A DNA stretch of 64,000 nucleotides, taken from NCBI RefSeq assembly GCF_030265065.1, contig NC_080397.1, positions 30,883,501 to 30,947,500 on the forward strand, written 5' to 3'. This document shows, piece after piece, positions 46,801 to 57,200 of this stretch. The position numbers and the translations under genes are program-made. The DNA comes from Corythoichthys intestinalis. Taxonomy: Eukaryota; Chordata; Actinopteri; Syngnathiformes; Syngnathidae. How positions within the stretch are numbered: the stretch's first letter is position 1; the number at the start of each line of letters is the position of its first letter. The notes under the pieces were generated by a model. That model did not search any database, had not been told where the DNA came from, and saw nothing but the letters and a program-made list of their open reading frames with translations.

Positions 46801-49354
46801 TGAATAAAAAAGTTTTTTTTTTTACCTTGGTATACTGCTCAACTAATTTGGTGAAGTAGTTGAAAAGGCTGTGTTGCGGCCTTAGAAAATCAAATTGGTA
46901 GTTTCTCTGTTCCTTCTGCATGAGTTGAGTCAAGAACTGACGGCCATTGCGAGCAACAAACTGTGCCGTGAGCTTCACGACATCCAGATCGAATGCGGCA
47001 ATTGATGGTGGATCAGCAATAAACTCGAACTCAGGAGGTGGCTCTTTGGGAATGATAGCTTCCTGGATAACCTGCACCTTTGGGCCACAAAAAAACCCCA
47101 TCATCTCTAAATGGAAATCCTAGATTGGATTACCCAAAAATGTAAAATGGTCATACTTTCTGGGGAAGTTGTTGGGTCTGTTGCATGGTCTGCTGCATAA
47201 CCTTTGGCACAGCTGCTGATGGTTCCAGGGCTTTGCCTTCTTTGAACTCATTAACTTTGTGTCGGTAATAAGCATGGTACGGATCATTTGGGTTGAGGAA
47301 ATTGAATTTGGGATTGTTGATCTCATTTTGACGGATTCTTGCTTCAAATTCAGGCCCATTTCTGAAAATTGGACAAGACTTGATAAAGCACAGAGATGGA
47401 CAATATATATCAGGGTTTCCCCTACACATAACAGATTGTGGCGCACTGCCACGCCTTGCAAATGTGTTTTTTTTTTTTTTTTTGGGATACATTCTAATTC
47501 ATAGTTTGTATAATTTAACAATATGTCCAAACGGATATCTTTAGCTCATTAGCTCATATTTACGCACTATTCGCCAGAAGTCATCTGAATTAGCACTTCA
47601 AATACAAATTGTTCCTTTACACGCTTTATTTTGAAAATCACATTGGTTCTCCTGATACATGAGTGAGTCTATGTTGGTGCGGAGTCAGGATAAAAATCCA
47701 CAGAGAGGTATTTTAAGTTAATGAATGTAATTCTGGTTTAACCCTGTGAAAATGACCTTAATATTGACATTGACACGACGTTTAGGTTCTTTTTGGAGTT
47801 TTAACCGAATCGTCGCGTCCAAGCATTATAGCATTTGTTCGTTGCTGATGTCACTGGTAGTAATAATTGAATTTTTGTAGTATTTTGAAATATTTAGAAA
47901 AGTTGTCAATGGACGAGGGTCCGTTAGCAGAAGGACTATTATTGTTGTGGTAATGTAGAACATATTAGGGCCAAATAAAGAAAATGAAGAGATTAAGTCG
48001 AACTATTGCTACGAGGAAAAACAGTTGTATGATTAAGTAGGGGTAATGTAGCTGTAATCAGCTACGCATTTTACGTACATGTTCCGTAGCTGAGAGCTAT
48101 GACGAAACATTAGTATAAATCCTTCTATTGATTATAATTTGATGTAGATGAGGCAAAATATTAGATATTTCCTGATTTGTTAAACCAATTCTAAAACTCA
48201 AGACGCTTTCAATATGGATTTTAACGGCGGCGGCAACACGCTACGTGAAGTACGTACCAGCTTATTCAGCTACATTAGCCCTACATAATAATACAATTTT
48301 TATTTTCATACTATTAAGTCGACATTCATTCTCGTGACAATAGTTCGACTTTTTTCTCTTGCCTCATCTACATCAAATTATTATCCATAGAATAATTTAT
48401 GCTAATGCTTCGTCGTAGCACCCAGTTATGGTGCATGTACGTAAAGTGCGTCGCTGTTTACAGCTACTGTACATTACCCCTACGTATTAATACTTTTTTC
48501 CCCCTTCGTAGCAAATTTAATCTCGTAGTAATTTTATTTATTTATTTTTTATTTGGCGACAATACTCCATCTTAAATGTAGACCAAGTTCCAGGATGCTC
48601 TTTCATTAGCCTGGCTAATGAAATTTTCAAAAAGATCTTTGTTATGGTTCTTCTTGGAAAAAATAAATGTTGTTAAAAAAAAATTCTCATTAGTCATGAT
48701 ACGAAGCAATTTCACCACGGCACAACATGTAGGGCTTTCTGACTTCAATGCAGCCTACCAGCCCCACAGCTTAAAAAAAAATCCTAGGGGAAACCCTGTA
48801 TATTGATACTTACAAAATTCCCAATGTAAATAAAATGTATGTTGAACATATAATTAGAACCCAACCTGGCAACAAAGCTGGCTGTTTTGTCAACAATGTT
48901 TCGGACCTCAGGTGGTGGGTATATAATACCAACAATAGGTTTGGTTGCAGGGGTTTCTTCCGGAGCATCAACCTGTAAAGCAGATTATGATTGTGCGTTA
49001 ATTTTTAAAAAATATGTCACGCATATGATCACACCACAGTCAAAGGAAATTGAACTTAGTTGTTTTAGCATGAAATACAATACATTAACTAGAAAATTAA
49101 ATTAAGCCTGGTTAATCCTACTGAACAGTGAAATAAATGATCAATTACAATTGTCGGATGTCGTAAATGATGCAAAAATATTTGGAAATTTTTCAATGTT
49201 AAAACTACACCGGTACTATTGCTGTGCGAACCGTAAAAGATTAACATAAATTTAAATCGTGGGTTCTGTCAATAACTAACATCGGCTAACTTAGCAATGC
49301 AATCGTTACCTTGTTGAGCTCCGGCTGAACAATTTGAACAGGGCCAGGCGGCAT
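40880..49354 (-). CDS. sf3a1: SF3A1, splicing factor 3A subunit 1, 15 exons, 781 aa
   Basis: Coding exons: 49354-49310, 48972-48866, 47361-47157, 47077-46826, 46736-46662, 46591-46441, 46117-45921, 45796-45679, 45578-45271, 45191-44943, 44869-44662, 44579-44425, 41377-41276, 41133-41062, 40981-40880. All introns are GT-AG; phases agree. The product (SAP114, yeast Prp21) is a subunit of the SF3a complex of the 17S U2 snRNP in the nucleus and helps U2 bind the branch site. Two SURP modules lie at about residues 40-82 (FVARNGPEFEARI, HAYYRHK) and 154-196 (FVARNGRQFLTQL, FNYFTKL). Acidic and proline-rich linkers follow (EVEMEVESDEEND; PMPPPLPPTPDQ). A ubiquitin-like domain fills the last ~85 residues, ending KERGGRKK. 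Human SF3A1 has 793 residues and very similar exon borders. Intron 12 (3.0 kb) and intron 2 (1.5 kb) are enlarged by transposons. Confidence 0.97.
41695..41937 (+). pseudogene. THAP-like transposase exon remnant in SF3A1 intron 12
   Basis: The plus strand reads YGRPKDQFNASKVKTFTFIC, then SKYSIGGHGATDDNAHP, a stop, and PATARPEK directly before a GTAAGC donor-like site. The C-x-x-H/Y-F-x-GG-x-GPTxxxPDPxPA pattern is the C-terminal half of a THAP-type zinc finger as found at the start of fish transposases (P-, Kolobok- or ISL2EU-like). The usual histidine after the cysteine is a tyrosine here, and there is an internal stop. Antisense to SF3A1. Family assignment is from memory and tentative. Confidence 0.45.
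42113..43820. mobile_element. hAT-type element (TAGGGATGGGAAT ends) in SF3A1 intron 12, 1708 bp
   Basis: Starts TAGGGATGGGAATTGATACG and ends TTTCGATTCCCATCCCTA, with octamer TTTGTTAT at 42105-42112 and 43821-43828. A second hAT is inserted inside (42450-42858). A minus-strand stretch near 42289-42370 (ILVHLPLIATVNTEALGLF) vaguely resembles the LATLPVTTxxxERSFS segment of hAT transposase C-termini. Otherwise no coding sequence. Confidence 0.85.
42450..42858. mobile_element. Nested hAT-like element (CAGGGGTCCCCAAAC ends), 409 bp
   Basis: Ends CAGGGGTCCCCAAACTTTTT and, inverted, CAGGGGTCCCCAAACTACGG. It lies wholly inside the TAGGGATGGG element. The flanking octamers (TGTTAAAG, TTTTTATT) do not match, so the duplication has decayed. 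AAT-rich low-complexity DNA fills the middle. Confidence 0.8.
47411..48798. mobile_element. hAT-like element (CAGGGTTTCCCC ends) in SF3A1 intron 2, 1388 bp
   Basis: Ends CAGGGTTTCCCCTACACATA and, inverted, CAGGGTTTCCCCTAGGATTT. Flanks are AT repeats (ATATATAT and TATATTGA), so the duplication is not decisive. It makes up most of the 1.5-kb intron. It contains an inverted array of related units (see 47990-48482). No transposase is visible. Confidence 0.75.
47990..48482. repeat. Inverted array of a GGGGTAATGTAGCTG repeat
   Basis: Arm 1 (48040-48157) holds GGGGTAATGTAGCTG, TTTTACGTACATG and TTTGATGTAGATGAGGCAAA. Arm 2 (48361-48482) is its inverted copy (GCCTCATCTACATCAAATTA to GTACATTACCCCTACG). 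A motif, AAGTCGAACTATTG, stands before arm 1 and, inverted, inside the loop next to arm 2. A partial third unit (inverted, AGCTACATTAGCCCTACATA) lies at 48269-48289. The arms could form a ~120-bp hairpin. Confidence 0.75.
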
Positions 49355-49688
49355 AATTGCGTCTTTTTATACACCTAGAAGCCAACTAAAACACAAATTC
49401 AGGTAATTTAAAGTTTTAAATTGTTGTACTAATAGGCAGGGTAGTCCACTATATAGTTAACAAATGGCAAAAGTATAACACATTTAAAGACTAACTGCGT
49501 GCTCGTCTTGCACACGGAAATTCAATGGCGGCGAACTACTTCCGGGCTATTGCCGCAGAGCACCCTGGAACTTGGAGTCTCTCTCCGCCTGGTTGCCTAG
49601 GGGACGAGACATCAGCAAGGAACTCAGTGACCTTGTCACGTCGACAGAGCTGCTTGCTTTCGTTTAAAAAAATTGTCGTGGCATCAAA
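49355..49688. promoter_or_regulatory. Inferred bidirectional promoter of SF3A1 and CCDC157
   Basis: Only 334 bp separate the SF3A1 start codon (minus) and the CCDC157 start codon (plus). The stretch contains several CpGs near 49490-49660 and no obvious TATA box. CGGAAATT and the inverted CTTCCGGGC (49541-49549) are ETS/GABP-like sites of the kind common in such promoters. The divergent layout is seen directly; function is inferred. Confidence 0.6.
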
Positions 49689-52600
49689 ATGTCTCATTTT
49701 CTTGGTCGCCAGGACTGTATAGAAAGTCTTCAAAAAGATCTCGCCGACCTGGAATGTGTCATTGTGGATGTTTTTTCTACAACCGGACCGATGCGCGTGT
49801 TTTCATGGAAATTCCCGGACAAACTTTCCTGTAATCTGGATTTAGATTTGAATAAATACATCTTCATAGACGGAGATGCTGAATTCAACCAGCATGCTCA
49901 CATTGTTTTACTGGAGTTAGTGATAGACAGGTAAATAAAGATTCACTGCATGTTCAGAAATATGTTTTTCTTTTTACATAATGCATCGTTTAAAATAACA
50001 CATATTCTCCCTCTCATCAAATAAGACTTCTGCTTCTTCTACAAGCGTCCAATGCTTATTTTGAACAGCACAGCCTCAACGGGAATCAACAAGCTGATCA
50101 GAAACAATTCACATCAATTGGACTTGTTGTTCAAAAGTACTGGAGCCATTTACTTCAATTTTCCAACATGAAGGTTGAAGCACTTCTCAACTTTATCATA
50201 AGTAATCAAAATGTCCATGTTTAACTTCTCTATTGCATCCTTTTCTTTTGTCTCCTGTGTCAGATGTGCAAGCAAAACAAGATCCATGCAGAATTGTCCA
50301 AATGTAATAAGAATGTACATTTCACATATGCCCATGCTGTTTCTCCTGCAACAAGCTCCAGGATTTCGCCAAATGATGCACCCCTCAGTGCCAGTCACGG
50401 TCCAAAATTTCATCCCAAAGTTGATTCACATAACGTAAGCTGTCAAACAGAGGAATCACCAATCGTTCCCTGCAGTGTTTGTCATGAAGCGCAGTCCATT
50501 ATTAGAAAGACGGGAAGTGTTCTGGTAGAACTGCTTCATGGTGAGGGTTTGCCCTCTTCTTTAGACTCAGTCTTAGTTGCCGGTCAAGACGGTGGAGGAC
50601 AAATGGCAGCAAGTGATGTCTCACAGTGGGCCAGTGAGCTATTCAGAGATATGCGCAGACTAACAAAACATGTACAGGATGTGCGGCATACGGTCGAGCC
50701 TCTTTCAAACAAACTAGAAGCAGCAGAAGCACATCGAGACAAATTAGAAGGCGACATTGAACGTGCACGGCAAGAACTGAAGGAAGAAGTGGAAAAAAAG
50801 AAATCCACAATCCTTCAGTTGGAGGCAGACTTACAAAAAACTCAGACAACCATGAAAGAAACTGAACAAAGGCAATTGGATGAATATCAACTACTCAAAA
50901 CAGGTGAGGTGACGACATAAACCCTGATGATGGGAAAACATGTACCGGTTAAAAGATTAATGCAATTTGTTTTCTGACAGAATATGCATCATTACAGAAG
51001 AATTACTCTGATCTGTCAGAAGAAGGAGCAATACAGCAAAATAGACTGCAAGCTCTTGGTAAGATCTAACCCAGGGGTGCCCAAACTGGCCGTCAAAGGC
51101 CGAAATGGATCCTAGTTTTTGTTTATACTGATCGAGCACAGACCATTTAACCAATGAGGTTTCTACTAAAACAAGCAGACCTTGACTATAATCAACTGAT
51201 TACACTAGTAAGACACCAGATTGGAGCAAAGTTGTCGTCCTGTTTTGTTGGAAAGAAATGCAGCACCCACAGCGACCCGATGTGGAAGAGTTTGGGGACC
51301 CTTTATCTAACCAAAATACCATATGTTTCTAGCAGTGTTGTTTTCATCAACAATGACGACAACGAAAATATTTTGCCAACGAACGCTTTTGTCATGACGA
51401 TGATGACACGATAACAAGCTACAAACTTGTTTTGTGAGACTAAACATAACGAGACGCATGCCATTTTTTTGTCTAACGAGACAAAAATGCACAATAATTT
51501 CTGTCACATGTTCACAATGTGTGATATTTTATGTGTAGTTAGCCTGCACCTTAGCAGTGTCTGATTGTGTCACTCATGACGTGCTGTGCCCCTCCCCACC
51601 TTCCAGTCTCTATGAAGGCTTGCACACATGTTAAAATTTGTTTTCTTGGCGAGAAAGAATTTACAATGTTGCTTTAGCCTTTAATGGTCTGTGCTGAGTC
51701 ATCATCACACACAAAATGTAACTCGTAGGTTATAGTGAGCATAGCTTTCGTGTTCACATTAGCAATAGGGTCATGCTAACGGCAAGCATCCTCTTAAACT
51801 CTCAAACCACTTTTTTTACATACATTTCGTGGCGTCCAGGTTGGTATAATTAATTGAAAATAATGTAGTTTTCCTGCTGAGTGTGTATTAGCATCAAGTT
51901 GGTGTTGTCCTTGTAGACGCTACAGCAGGGGTGGCCAACCCTGGTCCTTGTGAGCTTCAATCCAGCTTGTTTCCCATGTCTCCCTCTTCCAACACACCTG
52001 AATCAAATGATCAGGATTGTTATCAGGCAACTGCAGAGCTTGCTGATGAGCTGATCATTTGATTTAGGTATGTTAAAGGAGGGAGACATGGAAAACAAGC
52101 TGGATTGCGGCTCTCGAGGACCAGGGTGGCCACCCTTGCGCTACAGTATGTGCTCGTCTGTCAATGTTCATTTAAAAAAATAGTAGTTGAAAACCTTTAT
52201 TAATTAATTTATTTTTGGAATATATATAGCCTATGTTTTTAATTCTACAGACTTTATGTCTGTAAAATTAAATTAAAATGATTTTTCTTAATAGTGTACA
52301 TCGACTAAAACTAGAAGAAATTAGTCTTGAGTTTTCGGCAACAAAAACTAGACGAAAACATTTTTAGATGACTAAAATGTAACTAAGACTAATAAGTATT
52401 ATCGTCCCAAAGACTAAGATGAAGACGAAAATTCAAAGGGCTGCCAAAAGCAACACTGGTTTCTAGCTAAAAAGTCAGCTTGCTCCACCTCACCTGCATT
52501 CCCAAATAGGACAATCAGTTCAGAGAATATTGACGGATGGATGCATTTTACAAGAAATTGAACTGTGAAGTTGACAACCCATCTCCCTGGTTTCCTTCTA

Positions 52601-54213
52601 GAGAGTCAAAGGAATACTTTGCAGGAGAAACTGAAAACACAGCACACACAGGAAGAGGCATGTTCAAAATTACAAGAGAGATTGCAGAAGTTTGAAAGCC
52701 AACTCTGTGAGGCAGATTTACTTCTCGAAAAAGAGAAGGCCAAATACAACAGCGCCTGTCGTCACCAGGAGGTCAGACGCTGGTCTCACATAACTGTTTC
52801 CGAATTTTGTAAACACTTTATGCTTGTGCTCCCACTGTGTGAACAGTCAATGGAAAGAAAGCAAAAGTCTTTGCTGCAGAGAGTAGACGCTCTCGATGAC
52901 GAATGCGATGAGCTTCAAAAAAGGCTGGAACAGAGGGAGGAAAGGGAGCTTAACCTCAACAATCAGCTCCAAAGGATGTCAGAGGATAATGAACAACTGC
53001 GAACACAGCTCACTTCACAGCAGGTATTTTGAACTCATTCTCTCTCTTTCACTTAATCTACTGATCATATCTCAAAATTACAAGGCGAATATCTGGTATT
53101 CTTTCCTAACAGGACCATTGTTCACAACTACAGAGTGAGAGGCAGATGCTAGAAACACAAATAGACCATTTCCAGGGTAGTGTGGCTGAGCTCAAGGAAA
53201 GTGTGAAATCTTTAGAAGAGAAAGAGAGGTTGCTGGTGGCTTTCCCAGAACTCAGCCCCCTGGCTCACGCACAACCAAAGAGTAGGCCTATATGCACTTT
53301 TATCCTTATTACATCTGCATATGCAGGGTAATCCCTTACTGGGAAAAAGGTGAATCTTCAATTATCCATTTGAATTTACTGATTCTTGCACTCACCACAA
53401 GGTACAGGCAACGTGCTGTTGGATATGGAGAAACAGTTGCAGGCGAACTATATTCGCATTGGAGTGCTGGAGAAGGAGAATGCTACACTTCATGGCAGTC
53501 TTGTAAAGTTGAGGGAGACACAACACAATCCTGTTAAGGTAGGACTAATAACATACAATTAAAATGGCACTCATTGAAAGGACAAACAATCCTAATTTTG
53601 ATGGCACATACTTTCTCTTGAATTTACTTAATCTTTAAATACCTTGAGAATTTGGAAGACTGCAATGTGAACACCCAGGTAAGTGAATACCATTGTAAAT
53701 ATGCAAGTTTCTTCTATTTGTCTGGTTTTCACTGGTGTTTGGATCACATTGATTACTGGCAAGAACGCTCCCAAAACAAACAGACAAAGCTATGAAGGGT
53801 AAATGAAAGAAGAGCTGGATACAAAGTATGAATACCATTCATTCCACATACTTATCAATGACACCAAATGAAAATAAACACTGCTAATGTCAGTTTGTTT
53901 AAATCAACAGAAAAAATCACCTGTGGAAACGTGTAGCTTCTATTCAGCCAGCCCTCCGGTGGAACAACTGCGCTCACTGACACAGAAGCAAAGAAGTTCA
54001 ATGTGAGTTTAATTCAAATCCAGTAGGGGTGCACGATATCCATTTTTTGAAACCGATACCGATAACTTCCTGCTCCTCAAGGCAGACACCGATACAATAA
54101 CAGATAATATATATTACAGATGTCCCGATCGATCGGGATGCCAATCGATCGGGTCCGATCACGTCATTTTCAAAGTATCAGAATCGGCAAAAAAATATCG
54201 GACATGCCTTTTT

Positions 54214-54251
<38 letters not shown>

Positions 54252-57200
54252 TTTTAAATTAAATCTAATTTCTAATTGTATTTAACGTTACAGACATAAT
54301 ATGTTACACTCATCCAGAGTCTTTAGTTTAGGCTTAAGGTAGGGTTATCAAATTTTCCCGATAACGGCAGTAATTATTTTAAAAAAAAAAAGTATCACGT
54401 TAAAATATTTAACGCAATTAATGCATGCGCTGCACGACCGACTCTCGCATTGTCGCGTTCAATCTGTAATGGCGCCGTTTTACCCATATAGAGAGATAAA
54501 AGGCAGCGTATAACGAGTAGGGTGAATTTTGGCAGCCTTTGGAGCCTTTTTTTAATTGGCTAAAGCCTTACAATCCCTCTCCCTACGATTAGAAATATCA
54601 TGGGAAGCAATGTGGGGAAGCAAGGTAGCAATTGATCTTTATTGTAACACCTTATTTTCTTTCCCAACGCAGAGAAGATATACAGTATCAATTTGTAGCA
54701 CTGCGCACAGTCATAGTTACACTTCCCATCATGCATTGGGGCATGGCTACAGTATCAGTTACTGAAAGCTCAACAAATACACTAGATTGCAATATTTAGT
54801 CACAATATACAAAGTCACAAGTCTTTCTATCCGTGGATCCTTCTCACAGAAAGAATGTTAATAATGTAAATGCCATCTTGAGGATTTATTGTCATAATAA
54901 ACAAATACACTACTTATGTACTGTATGTTGAATGTACAGGACTGTCTCAGATAATTAGAATATTGTGATAAAGTTCTTTACTTTCTGTAATGCAATTAAA
55001 AAAACAAAAATGTCATACATTCTGGATTCATTACACATCAACTGAACTATTTCAAGCCTTTTATTATTTTAATATTGCTGAATTTGGCTTACAGCTTAAG
55101 AAAACTCAAAAATCCTATCTCAAAATATTAGAATATCATGAAAAAGTATACAAGTAGGCTATTCAACTAATCACCTGAATCATCTAATTAACTCGAAACA
55201 CCTGCGAGGGTTTCCTGAGCCTTAAAAACACTCAGCTTGGTTCAGTAAACTAAATCACAAGTATGGGGAAGACTGCTGATCTGACTGTTGTCCAGAGGAC
55301 CATCATTGATACCCTCCATCAGGAGGGTAAGACACAAAAAGAAATTTCTCTAAGAGCAGGCTGTTCACAGAGTGCAGTTTCAAAGCATATCCACAAAAAG
55401 TCTGTTGGAAGGGAAAAATGTGGCCGGAAACGCTGCACAACCAAGAGAGATGACCGCAGCCTTAACAAAATTGTGAAGAAGAGCCGCTTCCAGAATTTGG
55501 GGGAGCTTCAAAGACAGTGGGCTGAAGCTGGAGTCCAGGTATCAAAAGCCACAGTTCACAGACGTGTCCGGGAAATGGGCTACAATAGCCGTATTCCCAT
55601 GGTCAAGCCACTTCTGAACTCAAGACAACGGAAGAAGCGTCTGACTTGGGCTATGGAGAAGAAGCACTGGACAGTTGCAGAGTGGTCCAAAGTCCTCTTT
55701 TCAGACGAAAGCAAGTTTTGCATTTCATTTGGAAGTCAAGGCGCCAGAGTCTGGAGAAAGGCTGGAGAGGAGCAAAATCCAAGTTGCTTGAAATCCAGTG
55801 TGAAGTTCCCACAGTCAGCAATGGTTTGGGGAGCCATGTCAGCTGCTGGTGTTGGTCCACTGTGTTTCATCAAGTCCAGAGTAAATGCAACTGTGTACCA
55901 AGAGATTTTAGAGCACTACATGCTTCCATCTGCTGAAAAGCTCTATGGAGATGAGGATTTCATTTTCCAGCATGATCTGGCACCTGCCCACAGTGCCAAA
56001 ACCACCAGTAACTGGTGCACTGACCATGGCATCACTGTCCTTGATTGGCCTGCTAATTCCCCTGACCTGAACCCCATCGAGAATTTGTGGGGTATAGTTA
56101 AGAAGAAGATGAAAGACAGAGTTTTTGAATACCTGTAGGTCAAAAATACTAGTGATGGATTCAGCATAGATTTGCCTTTGACCTAACCAGAATTTTCATG
56201 ATGACATGACTATTATCATAATGAAAACAAAGACAAGAAGAGTTTTGACTTCAAATAAAGTGCCCATATTAATTTTTTCACATAAATATAATTTGAGTCA
56301 ATCACAATCAATCAGTCAATATCATTGACTATGTGTTCCCCTGAACAATGAGCACAGTGGCCTATACTACGAACCGAGTTCAACCTCCCCAGAAGTAATC
56401 CAGTTTACCATCGGGTAACCGGAGTTGACAAAACCTGGTTGTCTAGTTTGTGGTCAATCGGTGCTGATTATGAGGTTGATTAGTCGAACCTGTGTCAACC
56501 CAGTCAGAGTTACTGCGCGTTCACATAAAAGGGGGCGGTGACCAGAGTCAAACACTACTTGTGACGATGGCACGGGCACCTTACTTCACGGAGGAGGAAT
56601 GCGCGATGATCATGCGGAATTATGAGGAATTAAAATCCACCCTCACCGCGAAATCCAACACCGCTTCGGCGAGTAGAGCGCAACGAGTCTGTTGACAGCG
56701 AATTTACAGATCGTGTGATTTGTGAATGCGTCAATATGCCAGTTTACTTATGTCCATGAAAAGAAATAAAGCCTGCTGTCAGGACAATAAAATAAGATTT
56801 GGTACATTAACAGTAAGAAATAATTGTCACGCATCACCACACGAAACAGGATGATTGTATGTTTAGTCCCCTTGACTGTACGATTACGTATGTTCTTTTT
56901 TTTAGTTTGGGCCTAAAAAATCCAGCCCGACCCGAGTCCGATCAATAAACTTGATTTGCAGGCCCGAGCCCGACAACCCCCAAATTATGTTATATTTGTG
57001 AGGACTCAGGAGAAGAAGGAAATGCGGGGATGCCATGTGTTGTTGCGTAAATAAAAGCCCGTCTTTGGTAACGATTTTTCACAGTTAAACAAGACTGTAA
57101 GATGCATATTCAATAAACATTTATATTTTTTATATTTGTGCATCTGTCCTATCAGTGGATTTGACATTTAATTTAATCTCCTTGAGTTGGCAGAAAAAAA

